From positions 124,001-188,000 of the forward strand of contig NZ_MQUS01000010.1 in NCBI RefSeq assembly GCF_001953885.1: a stretch of DNA of 64,000 nucleotides, read 5' to 3'. The translations under genes were made by a program, and so were the position numbers. This document shows, piece after piece, positions 15,613 to 24,504 of this stretch. Numbering within the stretch: the first letter of the stretch is position 1; each line of letters starts with the position of its first letter. The notes beneath the pieces are model-generated. The model worked only from the letters and a program-made list of their open reading frames with translations. It ran no database searches and had not been told where the DNA came from. Source of the stretch: Streptomyces sp. IMTB 2501. GTDB lineage: Bacteria; Actinomycetota; Actinomycetes; Streptomycetales; Streptomycetaceae.

Positions 15613-16860
15613 ATGGCGATGAAGGGTTCGATACGGCTCGGGACGGTCTGCGGACTGGCGGTGCGGGCGCACTGGAGTGTGCCGCTGATCATGCTGCTTT
15701 TCGCCTACGCACTGGCCCGCCAGGTCCTGCCAGGGTCTGCGCCGGGCCAGGCGCCGGTGGTGTACGCGGTTGCCGGCGTCGTCGGTGCTTCGCTGCTGCT
15801 GGGGAGCCTGGTGGTGCATGAGGCGGCGCACGGGCTGACGGCACGCAGGGCAGGGATCTCCGTGCGGGACATCACGCTGTGGGCGCTCGGAGGACTGACC
15901 CGGATGGACCGGCCCGCGACGGCACGGGCCGCGTTCACGGTCGCCGGCAGCGGGCCGCTCGCCAGCCTGCTCCTCGGCGGCATCGGGCTGGGGGCGGCGT
16001 ACGCGGTGCAGGCCGCGCTGGGCTGGCGGATTCCCGTCGCCGTGCTGGGCTGGCTGGGTGGCACGAACCTGCTGCTGGGCGTCTTCAACCTGTTGCCTGC
16101 CGCGCCCTTGGACGGAGGCCGGCTGCTGCAGGCCGTGCTGTGGTGGCGTACGGGAGACCGCGAGCGGGCCCAGCGGGCGGCGGGCCGCGCCGGACAGATC
16201 GTGGGCATGGCGCTGGGCGTGGTGGGATGGCTGGCGTTCGTGAGGGGGACGACGGGCGGACTGTGGCTGATGCTCGTCGGGCTGTTCGTGGCGAGTGCCG
16301 CCGCGGCCGAGCGGCGCTGGGCCGAGCTGGTCACAGCCCTGCGCGGCGTACGGGTCGAGCAGACGATGACCACTCCGGTCGTCACGGGCCCCGACTGGCT
16401 GACCGTGGACCGCTTCCTGTCCGAGGTGGCCTCCCGGGCCCGGCACTCGGTGCTGCCGCTGTTGGATTTCGACGGCCGCCCCAGCGGTGTCGTACAGCTG
16501 CGTCAGCTGGCCGTCGTACCACCCGGACGACGCGAGTCGCTACGGGTGGGGGACCTCGCGGCACCGCTGTCACGGTGCACCATCGCCGCACCGGAGGAAC
16601 TGCTGAACTCCGTCCTGGAGCGCCTTGGCACCGGCGGCGGACTGCCCATCCTGGTCCTGCACGACGGTCGGCTCTGTGGAATCGTCACCGCCCACGACAT
16701 CGACCGGGCTCGGCAAAGTCACCGACGTCCGTCGGGTCTCCCTCAGTCCTCAGGGCCGCCGCTCCGAGCCCCCGGCAGCCGGAGCGGCCAGGCACCCCAC
16801 CCTGGCCCACGGCGGCCCCGCCGCGGCGGGACCCCGGCAAGCGGGAGCGGTCCCGCGTGA
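15613..16860 (+). CDS. Site-2-type M50 zinc metalloprotease with C-terminal CBS domains
   Basis: An integral membrane intramembrane protease of about 415 residues. Seen: VVHEAAHGLTA (zinc ligands His69, His73, catalytic Glu70), later FNLLPAAPLDGGRLLQ, which gives the third ligand Asp, and five to six hydrophobic segments over the first 230 residues. Residues ~250-365 form a CBS pair (MTTPVVTGPDWLTVDRFL; ILVLHDGRLCGIVTAHDI), which in this subfamily binds adenine nucleotides and may control access to the active site. The last 50 residues are Pro/Arg/Gly-rich and poorly conserved. Start is uncertain among GTG 15610, ATG 15613 and ATG 15619. No sigma/anti-sigma target is adjacent. Confidence 0.9.
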   Translation: MAMKGSIRLGTVCGLAVRAHWSVPLIMLLFAYALARQVLPGSAPGQAPVVYAVAGVVGASLLLGSLVVHEAAHGLTARRAGISVRDITLWALGGLTRMDRPATARAAFTVAGSGPLASLLLGGIGLGAAYAVQAALGWRIPVAVLGWLGGTNLLLGVFNLLPAAPLDGGRLLQAVLWWRTGDRERAQRAAGRAGQIVGMALGVVGWLAFVRGTTGGLWLMLVGLFVASAAAAERRWAELVTALRGVRVEQTMTTPVVTGPDWLTVDRFLSEVASRARHSVLPLLDFDGRPSGVVQLRQLAVVPPGRRESLRVGDLAAPLSRCTIAAPEELLNSVLERLGTGGGLPILVLHDGRLCGIVTAHDIDRARQSHRRPSGLPQSSGPPLRAPGSRSGQAPHPGPRRPRRGGTPASGSGPA

Positions 16861-16914
16861 CCTGTGTCGCCGTTGCGGAGGTGCGGGAGTCAAGTCGGCG
16901 CCGCCGAGTCCGCT

Positions 16915-17124
16915 TGGATGGGCGTCCGGGTGGGGCTGATCGAGCCGGGTATGACGGTGACGGAGATGGCGACCGGCCCCGGGGCCGCTGCCGCCCGTGG
17001 TGTGCCGCAGAACGCTTGGCTGCATGCCGAAGACATCGCCCGTGCCATCACCTTCATGATCACCCAGCCTCCGCATGTCGCGGTCAACGAGATCATGGTG
17101 CGCCCCACGGCCCAGGAACACTGA
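16915..17124 (+). pseudogene. C-terminal remnant of a short-chain dehydrogenase
   Basis: The frame reads MGVRVGLIEPGMTVTEMATG, then HAEDIARAITFMITQPPHVA, then VNEIMVRPTAQEH before the stop. This is the last ~70 residues of a classical SDR oxidoreductase. The Rossmann GxxxGxG and catalytic SYK parts are absent, so only the substrate-loop and C-terminal strand survive. Confidence 0.8.
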
Positions 17125-17576
17125 CCGTCGGCGCGGGAGATGCGCGCGAGGTACGCGAGCGAGCAGCCTCCTCATCAGCTGCCCGCCGCCGTCATCCGGT
17201 GATGCGAGAACGCATCGTCCCGGCCCCCATGCACACGCACGAGTACGGACTCGACGATCATGAGCGAGCACAGTCGGCACTCACGCGTCGAAGGCGCGGT
17301 CCTCCCTGGGACTTCGACCGGTGCTGTACAGCTCAGGCCCATAACATGCACCACACGCTCGACATCCGCCTGGCGCGTGTGACCGAGTTGTCCGGCGTCG
17401 ACCCGCACACCGCCCGCGGCGGCAGCTTTTCGGCGCCGCGCCGGCCCTGCTCCGGATGGGCGGGACACTGGACGGTCGCTGCGCCAGGTCGGCTGCATCA
17501 CCGTCCGATGTCGGTTACGTTGATAAAGCACCTGGTCAGAGGGTAGTAACAAACCGTAACCCACCGGGGACGCTCC
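17125..17576. other. Intergenic region upstream of the antiporter
   Basis: About 450 bases. No supported gene. A possible promoter close to the antiporter start is listed separately. Confidence 0.45.
17520..17549 (+). promoter_or_regulatory. Putative promoter of the Na+/H+ antiporter gene
   Basis: TTGATA at 17520-17525 and TAGTAA at 17544-17549 are separated by 18 bases and lie about 30 bases before the start codon. The run GGGTAG overlapping the -10 could also fit a stress-sigma promoter. Sequence match only. Confidence 0.3.
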
Positions 17577-19163
17577 ATGACCGGTCTGACCGTTGTCCTG
17601 TTGCTCGTGGTCCTGGCCACAGCCGTGGCGACCGGTGCCCGGCTCTGGAGCCTGCCGGCTCCATCACTCCTCGTGATTGCCGGTCTGGTCGTGGGGCTGA
17701 TGCCCTGGGTTCCCGAAGTTCGTCTGCCGCCTCACGTGATCAACGTGCTGGTGCTGCCGCCACTGCTCCACGCCTCGGCCGGGGAAATCTCCGTCCGCGA
17801 CCTGCGCACCGTGTGGAGGCCTGTGAGCGGGCTGGTCTTCGGCCTGGTCCTCGCCTCGGCCATCGGCGTCGGGTACGTGGCCCATGCGATCACTCCGCTC
17901 ACCGCTGCGACCGCGCTCATCCTCGGCTCCGTCCTGGCCAGCACCGACCCCGTGGCCGTGACCGCGCTCGGCCGGCGCCTGTCCCTCCCCCCGCGCGTGC
18001 AGGCCATGGTGCAGGCGGAAAGCCTGTTCAACGACGCCACCTCGCTGGTCCTGTACAAGGTCGCCGTGGCCACCGCGGTGTCCGGCAGCACCATCAGCGT
18101 GCCCGGGACCGCCCTGCAGTTCCTGATCCTTGCAGGTGGAGGAGCCCTCATCGGTGCGGCGGTCGCCGCCGTGGTGTCCCTGATCCGCAGACGGACCGAC
18201 GACCCCATGCTGGAGACCGTCATCGCGCTGGTCACCCCCTACGCGTCCTACGTCATCGCGGAGCAGTCGCACACCTCCGGGGTGACCGCCGTCATCGTGT
18301 CCGGGGTCGTCCTCGGCAGCACCGGACACAAGCTCAGCAACGCCCCCGTCCGCCTCCAGGTCCACGCCGTCTACGACACCGTGACCTTCCTGCTGGAGAG
18401 CGTCGTCTTCGCCCTGATCGGCCTCGAACTCCCCTCGGCCGTCCGTCATCTCACGCGCGACGAGCACGGCTGGCCACTGTGGGTGCCGGTGATCGCGTTC
18501 ACCCTGCTGGCGATCCGCCTGCTGTGGATCTTCCCGCTGTCCGCCCTGATCCACCACCGGGACAGGGCGGGCGACAACCGCCTCTCCTGGCGCGTTCCGG
18601 CCGTCCTGTCCTGGGCGGGCACCCGAGGCGTCATGCCGCTGGCCGCCGCGCTCTCCATCCCCCTGGCCACCCACACAGGGGCGCCGCTGCCGCACCGGGC
18701 ACTCATTCTCACGCTCACCACCGGGACCGTCGCGCTCACGCTCGTCTTCCAGGGTTTCACCCTGGCCCCCGTCGTCCGCCGCTCCGGCATCGCTCTGGAA
18801 CCCGAGCACACCGTTCGCGAGGAGGCGCGGACCCGCCGACACATTGCCTACACCGCTCTGGAAGAACTCAAGCAGCTTGGCGATCTGGATGAGCTCGCCG
18901 ATCTGGGCGCCGCTGCGCAGGCCGCCTTGAAACAAGCCCGTCGTCATCTGGAAGCGCGCATCCACCAGGTCGAAGACGCCCACTACAGCGACCCGGACGC
19001 CCGACCTGCCGATGCCTACCGCGAGATTCGCCGGACACTCATCGCCATCGAGGCGGCCGAGCTCCAGCGCCTCTACGAAGCGAACAAGATCAGCAACCCC
19101 ACCCGGCGCCGGATCCAGCACGAACTGGACCTCGAAGAAGCCAGCCTCCGTCCCCGCGACTGA
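17577..19163 (+). CDS. Na+/H+ antiporter, CPA1/NhaP type
   Basis: 528 residues: about twelve hydrophobic segments in the first 410 and a cytoplasmic C-terminal domain of mostly charged helices (420-528). CPA1 motifs are present: LVLPPLLHASAG in an early helix, LASTDPVAVTALG and ESLFNDATSLVLYK (the ND motif of the ion site), FALIGLEL, and WAGTRGVMPLAAALSIPL. Expected to exchange cytoplasmic Na+ (or K+) for protons in pH and salt homeostasis. The helical tail may bind a regulator. It is monocistronic, with a start at ATG 17577 and a likely promoter just upstream. Confidence 0.92.
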   Translation: MTGLTVVLLLVVLATAVATGARLWSLPAPSLLVIAGLVVGLMPWVPEVRLPPHVINVLVLPPLLHASAGEISVRDLRTVWRPVSGLVFGLVLASAIGVGYVAHAITPLTAATALILGSVLASTDPVAVTALGRRLSLPPRVQAMVQAESLFNDATSLVLYKVAVATAVSGSTISVPGTALQFLILAGGGALIGAAVAAVVSLIRRRTDDPMLETVIALVTPYASYVIAEQSHTSGVTAVIVSGVVLGSTGHKLSNAPVRLQVHAVYDTVTFLLESVVFALIGLELPSAVRHLTRDEHGWPLWVPVIAFTLLAIRLLWIFPLSALIHHRDRAGDNRLSWRVPAVLSWAGTRGVMPLAAALSIPLATHTGAPLPHRALILTLTTGTVALTLVFQGFTLAPVVRRSGIALEPEHTVREEARTRRHIAYTALEELKQLGDLDELADLGAAAQAALKQARRHLEARIHQVEDAHYSDPDARPADAYREIRRTLIAIEAAELQRLYEANKISNPTRRRIQHELDLEEASLRPRD

Positions 19164-19382
19164 CTGCCGCCGCCGGTAACCTGCTCATACGGTGACGGGG
19201 CACGCGACAAGACCTCGGCAGAGGCGCGAGCCAAGTTCGGTTGGACAGGTGGAACCGCCCTGGCGTCCGCACGACCGTATCGCCAGTGGTCAACTCGCCC
19301 CGCCGACACATGTACGCAGCCCTGGCGGTGGACCTCGTGGAGAAGACCGAGCCGGCCGGGTGGGGCGGAGAAGGAAGGCGGG

Positions 19383-19943
19383 CTATGCCTCGCGCATCGG
19401 GTGCACGTGGGCGAACTCGTCGGAGAGGATCCCCATCACGACGAGATCGCGGTGTCGGCCGGCGAGGAACACGCGATCCCGCAGCAGGCCTTCCTCGACG
19501 AAACCCAGCCGTCGGTGCAGTGCCAACGACGCCTCGTTGTGCGCGAAGATCCGCGCTTCGCACTTGTGATAACGCCGCTCGGCGAACATGAAGCGCAACA
19601 GCAGAACGGCTGCCTGCGCGGCATGGCCTTTGCGCCGGTGATCGGCGCCGATCGTGATGCCGTACTCGAACCAGCCCGCACGTGGGTCGGCGTGGTAGGA
19701 GCCGACGGCGCCGACGAGTTCGCCTGTGTCGACGGTCTCGATGGCGAGTTGGAAGCAGTCTCCGTCGGGTGTGGCCGTGGCCTGCTCCTTGGTCCAGGCG
19801 CGGAAGCCCTCGGCGGAGCGCGGCGGGTTCAGCAGGTCTCCCAAGTGCTCCTCGTCCTCGGCGAAGCGCATGAACCCGGTCCAGTCGTCGGGCTCGATAC
19901 CGCGCAGGCGTATCCGCTCGCCCTTCCAGAACGATGTCATCAC
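19383..19943 (-). CDS. GNAT acetyltransferase, RimJ/RimL type
   Basis: A 186-residue acetyltransferase of the family that modifies N-terminal or side-chain amines. Seen: FWKGERIRLRGIEPDDWTGF at the start, YGITIGADHRRKGHAAQAAV as acetyl-CoA loop (motif A), EARIFAHNEASLALHRRLGF (motif B) and a terminal strand with GRHRDLVVMGIL. The best-known homologues acetylate ribosomal proteins or antibiotics, but the substrate is not predictable here. ATG at 19943 or 19940 are both possible. It follows the methyltransferase gene on the same strand after a 100-base gap, so cotranscription is possible but not shown. Confidence 0.85.
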   Translation of the reverse strand: MMTSFWKGERIRLRGIEPDDWTGFMRFAEDEEHLGDLLNPPRSAEGFRAWTKEQATATPDGDCFQLAIETVDTGELVGAVGSYHADPRAGWFEYGITIGADHRRKGHAAQAAVLLLRFMFAERRYHKCEARIFAHNEASLALHRRLGFVEEGLLRDRVFLAGRHRDLVVMGILSDEFAHVHPMREA

Positions 19944-20044
19944 GCCATCCGATCATGGGGCGGGAGGCGCCGTCCAGGGACAAGGCCGCCCTCGGCCGGC
20001 GCCTCCTCGAACAGCTGACGATCAGCTGACGGATCCAGGCCCGG

Positions 20045-20860
20045 TTACGGCTTGCGGGCGAGGCCGCCGTGTTCGGCGATGACTTCCGGGGTGGGCGAAC
20101 CGGGGGCCGGGCGCCACTGGGTGACCGAGACGACGCCGGGCTCGATGAGCTCCAGGCCGTCGAAGAACGCGGTGATCTCCTCGACGGTGCGCAGGTTGTA
20201 CGGGACGGCACCGCTGTTGTTGTAGACGTCCTGGGCCTGCTCGAAGACGGGGTCGACGCCGAGTGAACCGTCGTTGATGGACAGGTAGCTGCCCGACGGC
20301 AGAGCGTCCATCAGGCGGGTGGCGATGGAGCGGGCCTGCGCGTGATCGGCGACGTGTCCGAGGATGTTGCTGAGGATCAGCGCGACCGGGCGGTCGAAGT
20401 CCAGTGTCTCGGCGGCGACCGCGAGGATCCGGTCCGGATCGGTCACGTCGGCGTCGATATAGGCGGTCGCGGCCTCGGGGGAGGAGTAGAGCAGGGCGCG
20501 GGCGTGGGCCAGGACCATCGGGTCGTTGTCGACGTAGACGATCCGCGCCTCGGGCGCGAGCCGCTGGGCGACCTCATGCGTGTTGTCGGCGGTCGGCAGG
20601 CCCGTGCCGACGTCCAGGAACTGCCGTATGCCCGCCTCCCGCACCAGATACGCGATGTTGCGGTGCAGAAAGGCACGGCTGCTGCGGGCGATGGTGACGA
20701 TGCCGGGGAAGACGGCGGTATAGGCGTCGCCGGCCTGCTCGTCGACCGTGTAGTTGTCCTTGCCGCCGAGCCAGTAGTTCCAGATGCGGGCGGAGTGCGG
20801 CACCGAGGTGTCGATCTTCTGGCGCATCTCGGGTTCCGGTGTCGTCGCGGGGTCGGTCAT
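20045..20860 (-). CDS. SAM-dependent methyltransferase, SAV2177/DUF574 family
   Basis: 271 residues of the actinobacterial SAV2177-type family. Seen: VPHSARIWNYWLGGKDNYTV, the characteristic N-terminal motif of the group, then RQFLDVGTGLPTADNTHEVA as SAM-binding motif I, IVYVDNDPMVLAHARALL as motif II, and VALILSNILGHVADH. Family members are numerous in Streptomyces and mostly have no known substrate. ATG at 20858-20860 is chosen because all conserved sequence starts there and GAAGACGGA precedes it. The frame stays open 23 codons further without similarity. Confidence 0.88.
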   Translation of the reverse strand: MTDPATTPEPEMRQKIDTSVPHSARIWNYWLGGKDNYTVDEQAGDAYTAVFPGIVTIARSSRAFLHRNIAYLVREAGIRQFLDVGTGLPTADNTHEVAQRLAPEARIVYVDNDPMVLAHARALLYSSPEAATAYIDADVTDPDRILAVAAETLDFDRPVALILSNILGHVADHAQARSIATRLMDALPSGSYLSINDGSLGVDPVFEQAQDVYNNSGAVPYNLRTVEEITAFFDGLELIEPGVVSVTQWRPAPGSPTPEVIAEHGGLARKP

Positions 20861-21182
20861 CAGTCGCAATCCGTCTTCTCGGTGGTGGTGTGCTTCTCGG
20901 TCATGGCGTGGATCGATCGTTCCTTGCACAACTTACGTCCGAGAGCCCGCCTATCGCCTGTCGGTTCGGATTCCCCGCCGTCGGGCGCTTCCTGATCGAC
21001 CGTCCGGCGCGCGGTCCCGCTGCGTATGTGACGGTGAACAGCCCTCGTGGGTTCTCCTCCGCACGTCTCTTTCTACGTACGCCTGGAGTCGTAGCAAGGT
21101 CGCCCGGCAGACGGATCCGCGCACCGGCGCGGAGACGAAAGGGTGGTGACGTCCTGTAAGTCGACAGAAAGGAACAGCCATC
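20861..21182. other. Divergent intergenic region, nothing specific
   Basis: About 320 bases between the divergent methyltransferase and peptidase genes. It should hold both promoters, but I see no clear -35/-10 pair or operator. Confidence 0.4.
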
Positions 21183-22763
21183 GTGCGGATAGGACGTGTG
21201 GCGCCTCTGTTCACCGTGGGGATCACGGCAACACTGGTCGCCGCCTTCGCTCCGGCGCAGGCATCCGCGGCGGAACCGCTGAACAGATTCGAGAAGCAGA
21301 AGCCGGCGTGGCAGCGATGTGACGCCTCGCAGCCCGCCGCCTTACAGTGCGCGACGATCGAGGTCCCGCTCGACTACGGCCGCCCCGGCGGCAAGACGAT
21401 CAAGCTGGCCATCTCCCGTATGCAGACCAGCGTCCCCGGCAAGCGGCACGGTGTGATCCTCTTCAACCCGGGCGGCCCGGGCGGCGAGGGCCTGGACATG
21501 CCGGTGATGATGAAGGGCGCGATGCCCAAGAAGGTCCTGGAGCAGTACGACCTCATCGGGTTCGACCCGCGCGGTGTGGGCCGCAGCAGCCCCGTCACCT
21601 GCGGTCTCCAGGGCGCCGAGCAGAACACGGAACACGCCTACCGGCCGGCCACGTTCAGTCGTGACGTCGCATGGGCCCGCACCGTCGCCGAGAAGTGCCG
21701 TGCGAAGAACGGCGACAGGCTTCCGTACATCACCACCCGCAACACCGCCCGCGACATGGACGTCATCCGAGCCGTCCTGGGCGAGAAGAAGCTCTCCTAC
21801 CTGGGCTACTCCTACGGCACATACCTGGGCGCCGTCTACGCGCAGATGTTCCCCCAGCGGACCGACCGCTGGGTGCTGGACAGCTCGGTCGACCCCGCAC
21901 GGGTGTGGCGCGGCATGATCCAGGTCTGGGCGGAGGGCACCGAGCCGGCGTTCACCCGCTGGACGAAGTGGACCGCGCAGCACGACCGCACCTACCACCT
22001 CGGCAACACCCCGGCCAAGGTGAAGAAGACGTTCTGGAACCTGATCGCCCGGGCCGACCGCTCTCCCATCGACGACGGCGGCCGGAAACTCACCGGTGAC
22101 GACATCCGTGCCTCCCTGCGCGCCGAGTTCTTCAGCCCCAAGTACGCGGCCGAGGCGGTCATGAACCTCATGAAAGCCGCCGACGGCCATGCCACCCCCG
22201 GCCGTTCGCTCGTACCGGCCGATCAGCGGGGAACGCCCCAGCGCGCGGCCTTCGCCGCACAGACGCCGGCCGACAACGGCTCGGCCGCCTTCTGGTCCGT
22301 CGTCTGCGGCGACACCGCGGCCTGGCCGCGCGACCCCGAGCAGTACCGGCATGACGCGATTCAGAACAAGGCCAAGTACCCGATCTACGGCGACTTCGGC
22401 TCCAACATCACGCCGTGCGCGTTCTGGAACAAGCCGGCCGAACCCGTCACCGCCGTGAACAACGACGTTGGTGTGCTCACCGTCCAGAACCAGTGGGACT
22501 CCCAGACACCTCTGGTCAGCGGCCTGGGTATGCACCGTGCCCTGAAGGGCTCGCGCATGGTGTTCGTCCAGGGCGGCGAGGGCCACGGCGTCTACTCCGG
22601 CGATCCGCATGCCTGCGCGAACATCGCCGTGAACTCCTACCTGAGCACCGGGAAGCTCCCGGCGAAGGACGTCACCTGCAAGGTGTCCGGCCGTCAGAGC
22701 CCCGGTGTGAACCAGAGCATTGTCCCGGAACCGCAGCACACACCGCAGGCGCCGCGCTTCTGA
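21183..22763 (+). CDS. Secreted tripeptidyl aminopeptidase-like alpha/beta hydrolase (S33, Tap family)
   Basis: 526 residues with a Sec signal peptide (core about 8-24, cleavage after ASA near 29). The catalytic domain is an alpha/beta hydrolase: oxyanion-region FNPGGPGGEG, nucleophile Ser210 in LGYSYGTYLG, a Tap-type C-terminal subdomain with NQWDSQTPLVSGLGMHRAL, and the catalytic His in QGGEGHGVYSG. Family members release tripeptides or single residues from peptide N-termini outside the cell. The gene has its own start (GTG, following AGAAAGGAA) and ends before a bidirectional terminator, so it is likely monocistronic. Confidence 0.92.
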   Translation: MRIGRVAPLFTVGITATLVAAFAPAQASAAEPLNRFEKQKPAWQRCDASQPAALQCATIEVPLDYGRPGGKTIKLAISRMQTSVPGKRHGVILFNPGGPGGEGLDMPVMMKGAMPKKVLEQYDLIGFDPRGVGRSSPVTCGLQGAEQNTEHAYRPATFSRDVAWARTVAEKCRAKNGDRLPYITTRNTARDMDVIRAVLGEKKLSYLGYSYGTYLGAVYAQMFPQRTDRWVLDSSVDPARVWRGMIQVWAEGTEPAFTRWTKWTAQHDRTYHLGNTPAKVKKTFWNLIARADRSPIDDGGRKLTGDDIRASLRAEFFSPKYAAEAVMNLMKAADGHATPGRSLVPADQRGTPQRAAFAAQTPADNGSAAFWSVVCGDTAAWPRDPEQYRHDAIQNKAKYPIYGDFGSNITPCAFWNKPAEPVTAVNNDVGVLTVQNQWDSQTPLVSGLGMHRALKGSRMVFVQGGEGHGVYSGDPHACANIAVNSYLSTGKLPAKDVTCKVSGRQSPGVNQSIVPEPQHTPQAPRF

Positions 22764-23174
22764 CGCTGCGTCGCTGACAGGCGGGGTTTGCCGGGTACGG
22801 GGTCGTCCGAACGGCCGGCGGACACGTAGAGGGCGGTCGATGGAAGGCGTTGGGGAATATCCAGGACATGAGGTCCTACCTGGCTTCCCAGGTCTCCGAC
22901 GTCTCCCATCGGTGAGAGGGCGAGCTGGTCCTGGCACGGCCATGCCGACTCCGCCGCCGAACTCGACGCCCGGCGCGTCCCGGTGGCGTCCGGTGGTGTG
23001 TACTGGGGCGGCGGACTGTGGATCAGCGCCCTTGAATTGCCCCGGATCGGGCAACTGTGCATGCGCCGGCGGCAATGGGGCACACGCCGGGGAGCACAGG
23101 TCGAGTCGCTTCTCGTCGAAGTGTCCGCCGCGATCGAGCCGATACCGGTGCTCCGAGGCAGTGGCCGCAGCGGG
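22764..23174. other. Intergenic region between convergent genes
   Basis: About 410 bases. Short protein-like stretches occur in the plus strand (SGGVYWGGGLWISALELPRI around 22988-23050) but they are interrupted and without start; possibly a gene remnant. Nothing assignable. Confidence 0.4.
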
Positions 23175-23199
23175 AACCCCCAGGTAGGACCTGGGGGTT
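23175..23199. terminator. Bidirectional stem-loop terminator
   Basis: An 11-bp perfect stem, AACCCCCAGGT / ACCTGGGGGTT with an AGG loop, followed by a T-containing stretch on the plus strand. It sits between the convergent Tap-like and sphingomyelinase-like genes. Confidence 0.85.
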
Positions 23200-23229
23200 C
23201 TGCATTTCTCACCGCCGGTGCGGCCAGGC

Positions 23230-24264
23230 TCAGTTGAGCTGGAACGTCGCCTCGACCGGGTAGTGGTCGCTGGGAGCGTTGGTGTCGGTCTGCCCGCTGG
23301 TCCAGCCGGACTGGGGGTCGAAGTCCACCTTGACCGCGGACATCGCGGCCGGCGCCGGGCGGCCCGGCGCGTTGAGATAGCCGATGTAGTCGAGGTCGTC
23401 CCGGTAGTCCTTGGGGAAGGACTCGACGCCGGACATGTACTGACACCAGGCGGACACCGGGCAGTCCATGGTCCGCAGGGTCTGGTCCGGGTCGGTGGCC
23501 GGGGTGCCGAGCACGCCGTTCACCGCGCTCTGGGCGTTGGCGTAGTCGCCGCGCGACTGGCCGCCGTAGTACTCCACGTTCATGTCTCCGCCGATCAGGA
23601 CCGGCGCACTCGAACCGACGATGCCGTCGACCCAGGAGCGGATCTCCCTGAGCTGGGCGAGCCGCGTGGACTGGGTCGTGTCGGTGGAGGTGTCGGACTC
23701 GTCGGCCTGCAGATGGGTGCCGACCACCCAGCTCTTGGCCCCGTCCTTGTCGATCTGTACCAGCGCGGCGCCCTTGTTGGCGTGGTAGTCCCAGGTGCCG
23801 TAGGTGGAGTTGCTGAAGACGTGGGCGTACTGCGCGCTGATCGGGTACTTGGACAGGATCATCGTGCCGCCGTTGATGACGAACAGCGAGTTGGAGCAGT
23901 CGCCGCTGATGCCCGTCCAGCCGCCCCCGGAGCAGGTCTGGCCGACGACCGGGGTGTGGTACGGGTAGAGATCGGCGAGCTTGCCGATGATGTCGGGGGT
24001 CGAGGTGTTGTTGAAGTTCTCGTCCAACACCACCACGTCGGCGTTGTGCTGACGGATGATCGACTCGATGGTCGGGGTGCGCTGGGCCGCCTTCTCGTGC
24101 TGGGTGCTGTCGACGATCGCGGTGCCGAGATCGACGTTCCAGGCGAACACCGAGAGGTCGGTGCTGGTGCCCGCGCTCGCGGTGGGGGCCGCGAAGCCAC
24201 TGAGGCCGAGCAGTGCAGCTGCCGCTGCGGAGGTGAGGGCGGTAGCTGTACGACGCGAGACCAT
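23230..24264 (-). CDS. Secreted sphingomyelinase C-like endonuclease/exonuclease/phosphatase-family enzyme
   Basis: 344 residues: a signal peptide (hydrophobic 8-28, cleavage near SAG) and a DNase I-like fold. The match to bacterial neutral sphingomyelinases is in sequence order: VVLDENFNNTSTPDIIGKL (with the metal-binding Glu), LYPYHTPVVGQTC, VVGTHLQADESD, PVLIGGDMNVEYYGG, DDLDYIGYLNAP and, at the end, SDHYPVEATFQL with the catalytic His. These enzymes hydrolyse sphingomyelin to ceramide and phosphocholine in a Mg2+-dependent way; other phosphodiesters are possible. The hydrophobic beta-hairpin of membrane-active toxins is not evident. It is transcribed alone, with an inverted repeat upstream. 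Confidence 0.85.
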   Translation of the reverse strand: MVSRRTATALTSAAAAALLGLSGFAAPTASAGTSTDLSVFAWNVDLGTAIVDSTQHEKAAQRTPTIESIIRQHNADVVVLDENFNNTSTPDIIGKLADLYPYHTPVVGQTCSGGGWTGISGDCSNSLFVINGGTMILSKYPISAQYAHVFSNSTYGTWDYHANKGAALVQIDKDGAKSWVVGTHLQADESDTSTDTTQSTRLAQLREIRSWVDGIVGSSAPVLIGGDMNVEYYGGQSRGDYANAQSAVNGVLGTPATDPDQTLRTMDCPVSAWCQYMSGVESFPKDYRDDLDYIGYLNAPGRPAPAAMSAVKVDFDPQSGWTSGQTDTNAPSDHYPVEATFQLN

Positions 24265-24291
24265 GCGCTCTCCTGGTGGAAGTGGGGTAGT

Positions 24292-24312
24292 CCCGACCCC
24301 TGAACGGTCGGG
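24292..24312. promoter_or_regulatory. Inverted repeat upstream of the sphingomyelinase-like gene
   Basis: CCCGACC-N7-GGTCGGG lies 28 bases before the minus-strand start codon. It may be an operator or a stem in the 5' leader. Confidence 0.35.
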
Positions 24313-24504
24313 TCGCGTACATGACAGCGCGACTCTAGGTGCTCACCGGTACAGCCGAGGGAACTTCGATCGATCTGTCCGTGGAGAAAAGGTGTATGGA
24401 CAAGTTCGCCGTATCGCGGGCGGATCCCACCGGCCAGCGCCACCTGTTCCCCGCAACGTGCGCACATGTGAAGCCGGCTCGGAAAGCACGCCTAGGGTGG
24501 GGGT

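Noticed and set aside
15879..17546. A 555-codon plus-strand frame in the M50 protease region
   Set aside because: Out of frame with HEAAH and CBS motifs; only a high-GC open frame.
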